In this document: positions 9,401 through 17,816 of the stretch, in pieces
How positions within the stretch are numbered: position 1 is the stretch's first letter
Layout of the letters: each line of letters starts with the position of its first letter
NCBI GenBank assembly: GCA_024230295.1
Contig: JAAERN010000026.1
Coordinates: forward strand, 1-46,211
Direction: 5' to 3'
DNA: 46,211 nucleotides
Source of the DNA: Planctomycetota bacterium
Lineage (GTDB): Bacteria > Planctomycetota > Phycisphaerae > Phycisphaerales > SM1A02
Position numbers and translations under genes: made by a program
The notes under the pieces: model-generated
Database searches by the model: none
What the model saw: only the letters and a program-made list of their open reading frames with translations
What the model was told of the DNA's origin: nothing

Positions 9401-9603
9401 ACACGATTCGTGGAGGCGAAGGACAGGACACAGCGGTTTTTAGCGGTGAGCGAAGTCAATACGAGTTGGTTCGAGAGGGCGACTTCCTTGTCGTTCGCGA
9501 CACGGTCGCGAACCGAGACGGAACGGATCGCATCGAGTCCATCGAGCGCATTCGGTTTGGCAATGGAGAGATCGTTCACATCCGTGTCCGACCCGACGAG
9601 TGA
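6475..9603 (+). CDS. Large exported multidomain hydrolase: HSL-type esterase, EF-hands, ClpP-like domain, RTX-like C-terminus
   Basis: 1042 residues. ATG 6475 is preceded by GAGGAG (6463-6468). The N-terminus (MLIAIIVAAVL) may be a short signal or anchor. Residues ~60-320 form an alpha/beta hydrolase of the hormone-sensitive-lipase family: HGGGW oxyanion motif (93-97), nucleophile S167 in GASAG, D263 and H293 in GMPHGF, so the triad is complete. Residues ~330-482 hold about five EF-hand-like loops (DTNMDGWLEPFE, DANTDGWLDADE and others). Residues ~495-650 resemble periplasmic ClpP-like serine hydrolases (IASGGVDMFCAG with candidate S568, then IGVHSWGG). Residues ~660-950 are of unknown fold, with EEIFHLVHD but no HExxH. 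Residues 951-1042 resemble RTX-type ends (GNASDNTLHGNQGNNTIRGG followed by DTAVFSGERSQYEL), suggesting type I secretion. Substrate unknown. It could be a secreted lipase/esterase with a built-in calcium switch. Confidence 0.85.
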   Translation: MLIAIIVAAVLTPQPHAEMRAWLENSRAQDSNALLQLDAAEVQAIVNAQQRPSSGIELTEVRDVKAIGPDFDVACRLYHPDPETELPLVVWIHGGGWIFGTLDSTDPEARFLAVEAGVAVLSVDYRVAPQDHFPAAVDDCVQAVRWAIDHAEELGIDRRRVAVGGASAGGNLAAVTAQRLNSQHHDPPLAAQFLVYPALDALSDTPSRREFAHGYFLETQHMDWFYDVYAPNHDDWASPLLSPLRAPSLAGLPHAVILPAQLDILRDEAVQYAAELIEDGVGVDLLVAEGMPHGFIAKWMESPAAAAEFRAGIRRLATVLHGEQVDAIDLLDTNMDGWLEPFEAADAIARMTEEYGEDSLAVSQIASSAALSLAWQRQELVDIWNDLDANTDGWLDADEIDDDLRSLAAELDADDDGRLAWLEFNAISRLQGDLFAEMEAAAILAEYDRNDDGGIDRPEAIADPELHDEADTDDDDVVSRDELLAALAKWNASLWFEVEGDEAHAYGTIDGTTPGRVMQLLLDHPAVRTIVLDDVPGSLDDDSNLRACRLIRHHGLATHVPRDGEIASGGVDMFCAGVERTAEPGAMIGVHSWGGVGESGVATPKDHEAHEMYLEYGREMGLPDAFYWFTIEAAGPGDIHWMTPKELDRYGVLTDRESSDTIVGEPSTYEFGVQPLSSNEQSLRREGFVKQAVVTAPNGRPIRIIAQENVRDIVVARARNLLQFFLTDVPGSKYGADKAAVANAMADNGAILMIPTGAHRPGHEPEVEAQPLFVDETPVDGSQWYLANDWDHRDAAFEEIFHLVHDTGIGTYLKGALPEYQDELDREARQAIQDGRWGIPIDPGVQGWLDELEQEDSLAQEYIASVIDSYYGLWDAFDERPGGMWGIYVAKNRSEIDSMDPRGRELIDAFLPQMMHGYEALVDPSFAGDFLMAFDPAIPYTHKSRYYVDATLTGDKNSGLRGNASDNTLHGNQGNNTIRGGEGQDTAVFSGERSQYELVREGDFLVVRDTVANRDGTDRIESIERIRFGNGEIVHIRVRPDE

Positions 9604-9616
9604 TTTCTCTGCCTGT

Positions 9617-9666
9617 GTACAGCGGCGCATGAATCGCTGTACTCCTAAGTGCTTGCCATCGGCAAG
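9617..9666. terminator. Two hairpins in the convergent gap between the hydrolase and xylulokinase genes
   Basis: GTACAGCG (9617-9624) pairs with CGCTGTAC (9635-9642), 8 bp around a 10-nt loop. CTTGCC (9652-9657) pairs with GGCAAG (9661-9666) around a 3-nt loop. They sit between the convergent stops at 9603 and 9674. Neither has a U-tract, so they may act as bidirectional terminators only weakly or as 3'-end stabilisers. Confidence 0.4.
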
Positions 9667-9673
9667 AGATCAA

Positions 9674-11113
9674 TTACACGGCGGGCCGTTGCTGCTGTCC
9701 GAGTGACGGCTCGATGCAATCTTCGACGCTTACACAGATCTTCATCGCCTCTTCGACGGAGGCGAAGTGTCCGCTACCGACCATTGCAAGCATGGCAGCG
9801 CCGTAGGCGCTTCCGTCGTTGACAGTGACCGTTTGCACCGGAATTCCGAAGATGTCCGCCGCGAGCGTTCGCCATGGGGTACTTCGGGCGCCACCACCAG
9901 TCATGCGAACAGATGTCGGCGATGGCCCATGTGCTGCGATGAGATCGAGTCCATCCTTCAGGCCGTACATAATTCCTTCGAGTACGGCCCGCGCAAAGTG
10001 GGCGCGGGTATGGCGTGACGTGATTCCGGTGAAGGCGGCGGTCAAGGTCGGGTCGTTATGCGGGGTGCGCTCGCCTGTGAGATACGGGAGGAAGTGCAAT
10101 CCTTCACACCCAGCAGGTGCCTGCATCGCTTCGGCGATGATCGCGGCGTAGTCCATGCTTGGGCAGAAAGTGTCTCGGTACCATCGCAGGCTGCCGCCAG
10201 CGCTCAGCATGCACCCCATGAGATGGCATGTCCCAGGAATCGCATGACAGAACGTGTGCATGGCACCGGTTTGATCAATTGGCACGCCGTCACATGCTGC
10301 AAAGACGACTCCGGATGTGCCAAGATTGATTGACACCGTGTCGGACGTAGCGATGCCACACGCGACGCCCGCCGCCGCTTGATCGCCTGCTCCGGCAACG
10401 ACCAGCGTGCCTTCTGAGAGACCGGTGATCGCCGCTGCCTCAGATGTGATTGCTCCAGCAAGATCCGGACTTTCCAGTACTGGCGGAAGCCAAGTCGCAT
10501 CGATGTCCAACGCTCCGAGAACTTCCGCTGACCAGTCACGGCGGGTGATGTCGAGCAACGATGTTCCCGATGCATCAGTGACATCGATTGCATGTTGGCC
10601 AGTGAGATGCAGGCGCACCGCGTCTTTAGGCAGAAGAACATGCTGTATACGGGCATAGATATCCGGCTCATTCTTGCGCAACCACAAGAGTTTGGGAGCC
10701 GTGAAACTGGTGAGCGCGGGCTTTCCGGTGATCTCGATCAAACGTTCACGGCCAACACGCTCGTGTATGGCCTCACACTCGTCGATCGTTCGCTGGTCAT
10801 TCCACAGGATGGCGGGCCGAAGGAGTTGTTCGTTCTCGTCGAGCGCAACCAGTCCATGCATCTGGCCGGTGAGTCCGACGCAACCAATCGTGCTTGGTTC
10901 GGCAGCGGCTTTCTGCACAACCGCGGCGATGGAGTCACACGCAGCCCGCCACCAGTCGCGTGGATCCTGCTCGGACCATCCAGCCTGGGGACTTGAAAGA
11001 GGGCACGGGGTGTCGGCCCGCGCCAGAACCTTCCCGGTTTGAACATCGACGAGGATCGCGCGGACGCCACCGGTTCCAATGTCTATGCCGAGAGCGTGTG
11101 GACAGTCTGCCAT
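9674..11113 (-). CDS. xylB: Xylulokinase (FGGY family)
   Basis: 479 residues from ATG 11113; a TTG at 11131 would add six residues. It starts with the ATPase phosphate-1 motif (ALGIDIGTGGVRAILVD) and has GLTGQMHGLVALDE, the QMHG motif typical of xylulokinases. ILWNDQRT binds sugar, GAGDQAAAGVACG carries the catalytic Asp, and INLGTSGVVFA contacts the nucleotide. It phosphorylates D-xylulose to xylulose-5-phosphate for the pentose phosphate pathway. Its partner xylA lies at 19524-20861 on the opposite strand, separated by the metal-efflux block. This suggests an ancestral divergent xylose locus. No Shine-Dalgarno is obvious. Other FGGY substrates remain possible, but motif and context favour xylulose. 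Confidence 0.9.
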   Translation of the reverse strand: MADCPHALGIDIGTGGVRAILVDVQTGKVLARADTPCPLSSPQAGWSEQDPRDWWRAACDSIAAVVQKAAAEPSTIGCVGLTGQMHGLVALDENEQLLRPAILWNDQRTIDECEAIHERVGRERLIEITGKPALTSFTAPKLLWLRKNEPDIYARIQHVLLPKDAVRLHLTGQHAIDVTDASGTSLLDITRRDWSAEVLGALDIDATWLPPVLESPDLAGAITSEAAAITGLSEGTLVVAGAGDQAAAGVACGIATSDTVSINLGTSGVVFAACDGVPIDQTGAMHTFCHAIPGTCHLMGCMLSAGGSLRWYRDTFCPSMDYAAIIAEAMQAPAGCEGLHFLPYLTGERTPHNDPTLTAAFTGITSRHTRAHFARAVLEGIMYGLKDGLDLIAAHGPSPTSVRMTGGGARSTPWRTLAADIFGIPVQTVTVNDGSAYGAAMLAMVGSGHFASVEEAMKICVSVEDCIEPSLGQQQRPAV

Positions 11114-11144
11114 GCTTGGGCAGCGTATCAAGGTGGAAGGGAAG

Positions 11145-11672
11145 TCAGTGATTGAGGGGTAGCGACGTCAGCCCAATGCTGCCCTTGGCGGTGCGGGTCT
11201 CAAGCCAGAACACAGCTTCTGGATCCAATGGGCTCGGTACAGCGACATGAGCGTGGAAATAGCCATCGTGTGCATCGGCCTTGGTCTTGATGGAGCCGAC
11301 ACCGGAGGCCGCCCCGATCCAAACTCGAAGTGTCTCCAGCGGTGCTCCTGCTGTTTGCGTGATTTCAACATGGAGTTCTCCACCGGCCTTTAGTGTTCCT
11401 TTAATTGAGACCTCGAGCGTCGCACCAAAGAGCGCGACAGAGCGAATCGTTGCAGCGTCACCTCCGGAACCTTGTGTATCGGGCTGGGGCCCCTCTGTGG
11501 CATGGCCGCCGCCAGCGCCGTGTGAATGGTTGGGGTCGCTGTGATCGTGATCATTCTCAGTTGGATGATCTGTGTCCGCAGGGTAGGGGGGGTCATTCTC
11601 ATTGCCGCAGCCGCTGAGTGAAACGCCGAGCGTCATTGTCAATATCGATGCGAGTCGCGGAAAGTCAAACAT
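11145..11672 (-). CDS. His-rich lipoprotein of the metal-efflux cluster
   Basis: 175 residues from ATG 11672, with AGGAAG upstream. The signal peptide ends in a lipobox LSGC with Cys22. A His/Asp-rich segment (about 35-57: HPTENDHDHSDPNHSHGAGG) follows and is likely to bind divalent metal. The rest (about 75-175) is a small beta-rich domain with no recognised family; it contains HAHVAVPSPLDPEAVFWLE. The gene overlaps the 3' end of the RND pump gene by 8 bp, making it the last gene of the efflux operon. A periplasmic metal buffer or chaperone handing ions to the pump is an inference from the His cluster and the context. Confidence 0.75.
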   Translation of the reverse strand: MFDFPRLASILTMTLGVSLSGCGNENDPPYPADTDHPTENDHDHSDPNHSHGAGGGHATEGPQPDTQGSGGDAATIRSVALFGATLEVSIKGTLKAGGELHVEITQTAGAPLETLRVWIGAASGVGSIKTKADAHDGYFHAHVAVPSPLDPEAVFWLETRTAKGSIGLTSLPLNH

Positions 11673-14600
11673 GGGCCGGGCTTCCTGTGTGTGGAGAAAC
11701 GTATTGTGATGAGCACTGCCGTCCGCCGAAGACGAGCGAGTAGCCGGCGGGGACGACGATGAGATTCAAGAGCGTCGATGTCAGCAGACCGCCAAGCGTG
11801 ACGATGGCGAGTGGCGCGAGCAGTTCGCTCCCCGGCTTGCCTGCGGCGAGCGCAAGCGGAAGCAGGCCGAGCGCCGAAGCGAGTGCGGTCATTAGGATTG
11901 GCACGAGCCGTTCCACCGATCCTCGCACGATGGCCTCTCCGAGCGTGACGCCTTCATTCTCGATCAAGTGGTTGTAATGATTGATAAGAAGAATGCCGTT
12001 GCGAATCGAGATGCCAAAGAGCGTGATGAAGCCGACCATGCTGGCAATTGAGATAACCGGCGCCACATAGGTCCCAATACCAACGAGCCCCAAAGTGTTC
12101 GCCCATCCGCCACCACCCTCGGTCAGAAAGATGGCCGCGATACCACCGATCAGTGCAAGTGGCATGTTCAACATCACAAGCGCCGCAGCACGGAGCGAGC
12201 CGGTCGAGATCTGGAGCAGCATCAGCATGAGTACCGCCACGACAATCCCGGTGATGATGATCGTTCGGCTCGCGGACTGCTGCGCTTCAAACTGGCCGCC
12301 ATAGTGCACGGTGAACCCGGCCCGCTGTACGATCGGATCCACACGAGCTCGCACCCGTTTGACGAGATCACCAAGATTGGAGTCATCTGCGACATTCAGC
12401 GATACGACGGCTTTGCGCTGCGCGTTCTCCCGTGTGATGAGGTTGCTGGAACGCTCAGGCCCAATGCTGGCTACGTCCCGAAGCCGGACGGTGGCGCCGC
12501 CTTGTCCGCGAAGAAGCAAATTGCGAACTTGCTCAACTGTCTCCCGCTGACTTGGATCGAGCCGCACAACAAGATCGTATTGGCGCACGCCTTGGTTGAT
12601 GGTATCGACAACTTCACCATACATGGCCTCGCGGACCTGCTCCGCTGCATCGGCGGGTGTGAGCCCGAATGCTGCGAGTTCGGCATGGCGATACCTGATA
12701 GGAAGCGATGTGATCATCACCTCCCGGTTGGCATTGACTTCGCGAGCGCCCGGAATCGTCTGGAGTTCGGACTCGATTTCCTTGGCAACACGCCGAAGCG
12801 AAGTCAGGTCGTCGCCAAAGATGTTGATAGCGATGGCGGCCGGTGTTCCTGAGAGAAGATGGCTCAGCCGATGCTCGATGGGTTGACCGACCATCGTCGT
12901 AATGCCTGGAATGGCCGCGAGGATTGTGTCGATCTCATCTCGGACAGTCGTCTGTGAGGCGTCTGGCAGGAGCGAGACCTCGATTTCTGAATTGCTCACG
13001 GGTTCCGCGTGTTCATCTCGCTCGGCTCGCCCGGTTCGGCGCGCGACCGACCGAACGCCGTCGATCGTGGCGATGCGCCGCTCGACTTGCGTTGCCAGGC
13101 GGTCACTCTCGACCAGCGATGTTCCGGGAGGCGCAAGTAGGAAGACAGTAAATGTGCCCTCATTGAATGAGGGTAGGAAGGACGTTCCGAAGGTACTTGC
13201 CAGAAGCAGGGCGGCGGCCGTGACGGCGCCAGCACCGCCGAGAACCCACACGCGCGTTCCCAAAGCCCAACGGAGCGTTGGTTCATAGATGCGTTTGAGA
13301 CAACGAACGAGCCATGAATCGGTTCGATGCTGCCCACTGAGTCGTCCGCCGAGCAGAATCTTGCACAGCGCGGGCGTCAAAGTCAGGGCGACGAGGAGTG
13401 ATGCGAGGATGGAGATCATGTAGGTCAGGGCGAGCGGTTGAAAGAACCGCCCCTCCAGGCCTTCCATGAAGAGCAGCGGTACGAACACCATCACGATGAT
13501 GACGGTGGCGAAGACCATGGCAGGTCGTATCTCGTTGCTCGCATCAAAGATGACTTGTGTGACTGGTCGCTGCTCTGAAACCGGTGCGATGTGATTCTGC
13601 TTGAGCCTTCGGAAGACGTTCTCGACATCGATGATGGCGTCATCGACGAGAACGCCGATCGCAACGGTCAGGCCGCCAAGAGCCATGACATTCAAGCCCA
13701 TGCCCATCGCGTCCATCATGAGAAGTCCAACGGCCAGTGACACGGGCAGTGCCGTGAGCGTGATGATGGTTGTACGGATGTTCATGAGGAACAGGATGAG
13801 AACCATCGCGACGATGAGCACCGCCTCGAAGAGGACTGTTGTGACATTGCCGACCGCCCGATCGATGAAGTGCGACTGCCGAAACACATCGCGGTTGAGA
13901 ACCATGCCAGCCGGCAGCGTTGGCTCCAGTTGCGTAAACAGTGCGTCAATCTGATCGGTGAGTGCTAGGGTGTTCGTGCCGGGCGACTTCTGGATAGAGA
14001 CGACGACTGCGGGCAGGCCCTGCTGCGATGCTGCGCCACGCTTGAGTGCTGGGCCGAGTTGGACATCAGCGACCTGGCCGATGGTGACGGCGACACCATT
14101 GTGATACTTGATGGTCGTTTCTGCGATGTCGCGCGCTTCTGTCACGCGACTCTGTTGGCGTATCGGAATTTCGAAGCTGCCGACGTTTGGGAGATAGCCA
14201 GCGCTGGCCGTGCTGTGGGCTCCGCCGGCGGCCTTGACGACATCGGAGATCGTCAGGTCGTACAACCGCAGGCGATTCTGATCGACGTTGACTTGGTACT
14301 CCGGCAACTCGCCGCCGATGGCGACGACCTGGGCAACGCCTGGAATGGCGAGAATCTTGTTTCGGAGATCGAACTCTGCAAAGGAGCGAAGTTGCAGCGG
14401 AGTGGCCTCGCCGGTTGGCGACGAGAGGGAAATGAGCATGATCTCGCCAGCAATCGATGTGATTGGTGTGATGAACGGTTCAATCTCCGGCGGCAGGCTC
14501 TCTCGCACGACAGCCATTCGCTCGGACACAAGCTGGCGAGCGTCGTAGAGATCGGCGCCCCAGTTCAGATCAACCCACACGATTGAGAGGCCGATGGCAC

Positions 14601-14856
14601 TTGCGCTGCGAACACGGCGGACGCCAGTCATGCCATTGACGGCCGTTTCGATCGGGAACGTGACGTACTGTTCAACTTCATCTGCTGCGAGGCCGCCCGC
14701 CTCAGCCATGATGACGACGGTCGGGGCATTGAGTTCGGGGAACACATCGACACTCATGTCGGGAAGCCGCCACGCGGCGTATCCCGAGAGAAGCAGGGCC
14801 GCCAGGACGACGAGCGAAGCGTATCGAAGTGAAAACGCAATGAGCGACTTCAACAT
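11665..14856 (-). CDS. CusA/CzcA-family RND efflux pump, inner-membrane subunit
   Basis: 1063 residues, full length for heavy-metal RND proteins. There is an N-terminal membrane segment (about 10-30), then DMSVDVFPELNAPTV, typical of the HME group. A large periplasmic region is followed by membrane segments from about 340. Segment 4 has GVLVDDAIIDVEN (401-413). The CzcA-type DFGxxVDGAxxxVEN motif is not exactly present, so the ion (Cu/Ag, Zn/Cd/Co, Ni or other) cannot be named. The pump exchanges protons for substrate and drives it through the tripartite complex. It is followed by the His-rich lipoprotein and preceded 3 nt upstream by the adaptor gene, so the operon is tight. GGGGAG lies just upstream of the ATG. 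Confidence 0.92.
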   Translation of the reverse strand: MLKSLIAFSLRYASLVVLAALLLSGYAAWRLPDMSVDVFPELNAPTVVIMAEAGGLAADEVEQYVTFPIETAVNGMTGVRRVRSASAIGLSIVWVDLNWGADLYDARQLVSERMAVVRESLPPEIEPFITPITSIAGEIMLISLSSPTGEATPLQLRSFAEFDLRNKILAIPGVAQVVAIGGELPEYQVNVDQNRLRLYDLTISDVVKAAGGAHSTASAGYLPNVGSFEIPIRQQSRVTEARDIAETTIKYHNGVAVTIGQVADVQLGPALKRGAASQQGLPAVVVSIQKSPGTNTLALTDQIDALFTQLEPTLPAGMVLNRDVFRQSHFIDRAVGNVTTVLFEAVLIVAMVLILFLMNIRTTIITLTALPVSLAVGLLMMDAMGMGLNVMALGGLTVAIGVLVDDAIIDVENVFRRLKQNHIAPVSEQRPVTQVIFDASNEIRPAMVFATVIIVMVFVPLLFMEGLEGRFFQPLALTYMISILASLLVALTLTPALCKILLGGRLSGQHRTDSWLVRCLKRIYEPTLRWALGTRVWVLGGAGAVTAAALLLASTFGTSFLPSFNEGTFTVFLLAPPGTSLVESDRLATQVERRIATIDGVRSVARRTGRAERDEHAEPVSNSEIEVSLLPDASQTTVRDEIDTILAAIPGITTMVGQPIEHRLSHLLSGTPAAIAINIFGDDLTSLRRVAKEIESELQTIPGAREVNANREVMITSLPIRYRHAELAAFGLTPADAAEQVREAMYGEVVDTINQGVRQYDLVVRLDPSQRETVEQVRNLLLRGQGGATVRLRDVASIGPERSSNLITRENAQRKAVVSLNVADDSNLGDLVKRVRARVDPIVQRAGFTVHYGGQFEAQQSASRTIIITGIVVAVLMLMLLQISTGSLRAAALVMLNMPLALIGGIAAIFLTEGGGGWANTLGLVGIGTYVAPVISIASMVGFITLFGISIRNGILLINHYNHLIENEGVTLGEAIVRGSVERLVPILMTALASALGLLPLALAAGKPGSELLAPLAIVTLGGLLTSTLLNLIVVPAGYSLVFGGRQCSSQYVSPHTGSPAHV

Positions 14857-14859
14857 GGC

Positions 14860-16305
14860 TCAGTGCTCCCCATCATGGAATGTTCCGTCGGAGTGGAAGT
14901 GCCCACCCTTCTGGATCGACCCACTTGTTGCGAGCATGAGTTGAAACCCACCATCCAGAACGACCTCATCGCCGTCTCGGAGGCCACTGAGAACCGAGAT
15001 CCAGCGGCCGTCATCGGTACCGAGGTCAGCCTCCATGCGAATGGCTTCGTTCGGATTCCCTGGATCGCGCCGGAAGATGACTGGAATCAGTCCGTCACGC
15101 TGAACCGCGGCGAGTGGTATGGCCAGTTCCGGCGTCGATGTGGCGTCGGTCACGATTTCCAGTTGGGCGGAGATGCCGGGTCGTGCCCAGGGCGCGATTT
15201 CGGTGGGAGTGACGTAGAGATCAACCGTGTGTTCGTCAGCATCACCAGCGAGTCCAAGTGCCAAGACGCCGCTCATACTCTTGTGCATCGGCACAGCAGT
15301 GCCCGAACTTGTCGGTGTGGGCGGAACGATGGTCACCTTGAGCCCATCTCGAAGCACGCCGAGATCACTCTGCAAGCCCGAGGCATGGAATCGCAGTTTC
15401 TCCGGCTGGACAACCGTTACGACATTGGCTCGCCCATCGGCCCACGCGCCATTGGTCAGGTCGATTGATTCAACGACGCCCGGCCGCAATGCCTTGACCA
15501 CAATCGACTTGATCGTTCGCCATGTCGGCGGGGCGGCTTCGGCTTGCGAGGATGGTGCTACCAGTGTTTCACGGTTTATGTCCAGAAGCGAAGCTGCTGA
15601 ATCAATTGCCAGATCGAAGCTCGCTTGAGCGGCGGCCATGGCGGCGACTGTCTGTGTTCTTGAAGCTTCGAACTCGGCTGATTTCTCCTGTACGCTGGCG
15701 AGATCGGCCTCTGCGCCAGCAAGGGCGGATTGCGCAGCGGTGAACTCGCTCATGCGGCCACCGCCCGCCTCGCGGAGTGCCTCAAGTTTCTCGACGCGGG
15801 CATTCCATACAGCAGTACTTTTGCGCAAACTCAGTTCATGGCGACGATGAGCAGAGATCAGCGGCTCGAAAGTATCGAGTTGCATCTGCAGTTGTTTGAC
15901 CGACGCCTCCGACTCGGCGAGGGCCTGCTGGATGTCCCTCCATGCGGGAGAGTCGAGGTGATAGAGCGGTGTGCCGACCTCAACCCGCTCGAACTGTTCC
16001 ACCAGAATGTCCACCCGACCCGGAAGCATGGTTCGGTACTCCCGGGTGGCGGTGGGAAGGTATTCAAAGCGACCGGGCGCCCGAAGTGTGTTCTCGATCC
16101 GTCGCCGCTCTGCGGGCACGAAAGTGATTCCGAGGTTCGACCGGATAGATGGCGGGATCGCGACGCGATTGCTTGGAGTCGCCGGTGCTGCGCCATGGTT
16201 AGCGGATGATGCTGTTGGCGGAGCGTCTTCGGTGCATCCTGAGTGCAGCACGATTGCCACGAGTAGAGCGACGCATGTGACTGTCAGTTGAAAGTGTTGC
16301 TTCAT
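14860..16305 (-). CDS. Efflux RND periplasmic adaptor (CusB/CzcB-like lipoprotein)
   Basis: 481 residues. The signal sequence ends in HSGC with Cys24, so a lipoprotein anchor is likely. It has the usual adaptor order: a lipoyl/barrel-sandwich half-motif (PGRVDILVEQFERVEVG), a long alpha-helical hairpin with heptad-like Ala/Glu-rich segments (about 115-225), the second lipoyl half (LRPGVVESIDLTNGAW), a beta-barrel and a membrane-proximal domain. The C-terminus is His-rich (GGHFHSDGTFHDGEH), a feature of heavy-metal adaptors that may bind the ion. It bridges the pump and the outer-membrane channel. Its start overlaps the channel gene stop as ATGA (16302-16305). Confidence 0.9.
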   Translation of the reverse strand: MKQHFQLTVTCVALLVAIVLHSGCTEDAPPTASSANHGAAPATPSNRVAIPPSIRSNLGITFVPAERRRIENTLRAPGRFEYLPTATREYRTMLPGRVDILVEQFERVEVGTPLYHLDSPAWRDIQQALAESEASVKQLQMQLDTFEPLISAHRRHELSLRKSTAVWNARVEKLEALREAGGGRMSEFTAAQSALAGAEADLASVQEKSAEFEASRTQTVAAMAAAQASFDLAIDSAASLLDINRETLVAPSSQAEAAPPTWRTIKSIVVKALRPGVVESIDLTNGAWADGRANVVTVVQPEKLRFHASGLQSDLGVLRDGLKVTIVPPTPTSSGTAVPMHKSMSGVLALGLAGDADEHTVDLYVTPTEIAPWARPGISAQLEIVTDATSTPELAIPLAAVQRDGLIPVIFRRDPGNPNEAIRMEADLGTDDGRWISVLSGLRDGDEVVLDGGFQLMLATSGSIQKGGHFHSDGTFHDGEH

Positions 16306-17732
16306 GGCGTGTCTCCACCGTCAATGACACTGGTGTGACTATCGACAGGAGTTGGATTGGCAGGCATATCAGGGCCGAGAATTGTGGAAAGCGTCGTGGC
16401 CGCATCGATTTCATCGATGCGCAACTCGATCAGTTGCTGCTTTGCTGCGAGTGTTCGGGTGATGGTTTGCAAAAGCACAAAGACATCGAGTTCGCCAAGT
16501 GCTGCGATGCGATCGATGTCGTTGGCCTGCTCATTCAGCAACGGTACGATCAGTGTTTCATAGCGATCGCGCTGTTCTTGATTGACTTGGAGGGCTGTTT
16601 GGGCGGCATGCAGCGATCGAAAGAGTCTGGCAAAGGTTGTTTCAGCTTCTGCCCGGGCGACTTCGCGTCGAGCACGCGCTTCAGCGATCCCAGCTCGATT
16701 GGCATTGAGGATTGGAATTGGTATGGAGAGTCCGAACATCACCCGGTGATCGTTGAACTCGGTTCCGTATCCCGAACCGATCACGATGTCGGGGAACTGT
16801 TTTTTGACTTCCAAGCGGAGGGTTTCCTCCGCGGTCCGATAGGACGCGAAATGCACAGCGAGTTCAGTGTTCGACTCAATGAGTCGTAGAGTGAGGTCCT
16901 CGATGTGTGGAATGGCGACGTTTGGGAAAGCTGGTATCAAGAGATCTGCATTGTCCAATGAAAGCCCGAGTATGTCCATCAGCAGGGCTTCAGCCTCAAT
17001 CAATTCAAGTTCGATCTCGGTTGCCTGAATACGGCGATCGGCCAACTCGATGTCGAGCAGCCGGCGTTCCACCCGATTGAGTTCGCCAGCAATCTCCAGG
17101 TGCCTGGCCGTCTGGGCGATCCGCTCTAGGTCAAGAATCATGTCGGCAAGCAGGAGAGACTGGGCGTCGATCGCTGTCCATCGGGCCCAGGCGCGGCGCA
17201 GGTTGGATCGCGTTTGCCATTCGGCGTTGACCAATGAGCGAAGTTGCGCCTCGTAGGCGGCGGCCGCTCGATCTTTCTCGACTTCCAACCGGCCCGAGAT
17301 CGGAATCGTCAGGCTTCCCATGAGCCCGAACTCGAACGGGGCGGCTGGAGAGACGATTTCGGCACCATCGAATCCGAAGACAGGGTCTTCCCAGAGCCCC
17401 GCAGTATCGCGGGTCGCCATGGCCACGCCCGCTTCAAGGCGAGCCAGTCTGAGATCTGCGTTGTAGAACAGTGCCAGTACTTCGCCTTCAGCATACGAGA
17501 TGCCGTCGCTTAGATCGAATTGAACAGGGGCTTCGGCCCCATCGATGTCAAGCCGATCGATGAAAGCCGTCAGCGGCTCGACATCCACCACTCTGTCATT
17601 CAGCGATACGCCGAATCCTTCGATATCAAGCGGCGAAGGTTCATAGGACTGGCAGCCGGAGAGCAACCATCCGGTGAGGATTGAGATGGCCAGGCGCCAT
17701 CGGTGTGAAGGCGCCAGCACGGAGCATGGCAT
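16302..17732 (-). CDS. Outer-membrane efflux channel (CusC/CzcC/TolC family lipoprotein)
   Basis: 476 residues from ATG 17732, preceded by AGGAGA at good spacing. A GTG at 17759 upstream is less likely. The signal ends in LLSGC with Cys27, typical of lipid-anchored channels. The mature part holds two repeated outer-membrane-efflux segments rich in Ala/Glu/Leu helices (ALFYNADLRLARLEAG and EARARREVARAEAETTFARL) with short beta pieces (FGFDGAEIV, MFGLSIPIPI). It forms the exit duct of the tripartite pump. It is the second gene of the block, after the Cys/His-rich protein gene 84 nt upstream. Confidence 0.9.
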   Translation of the reverse strand: MPCSVLAPSHRWRLAISILTGWLLSGCQSYEPSPLDIEGFGVSLNDRVVDVEPLTAFIDRLDIDGAEAPVQFDLSDGISYAEGEVLALFYNADLRLARLEAGVAMATRDTAGLWEDPVFGFDGAEIVSPAAPFEFGLMGSLTIPISGRLEVEKDRAAAAYEAQLRSLVNAEWQTRSNLRRAWARWTAIDAQSLLLADMILDLERIAQTARHLEIAGELNRVERRLLDIELADRRIQATEIELELIEAEALLMDILGLSLDNADLLIPAFPNVAIPHIEDLTLRLIESNTELAVHFASYRTAEETLRLEVKKQFPDIVIGSGYGTEFNDHRVMFGLSIPIPILNANRAGIAEARARREVARAEAETTFARLFRSLHAAQTALQVNQEQRDRYETLIVPLLNEQANDIDRIAALGELDVFVLLQTITRTLAAKQQLIELRIDEIDAATTLSTILGPDMPANPTPVDSHTSVIDGGDTP

Positions 17733-17816
17733 GGAACAAGTCTCCTGAAATGAGTCCACAATAACGCAACCACACCCGACTCAAGCCGCGCGTGGGTCAA
17801 AGTGCGTTGTCTGGAT

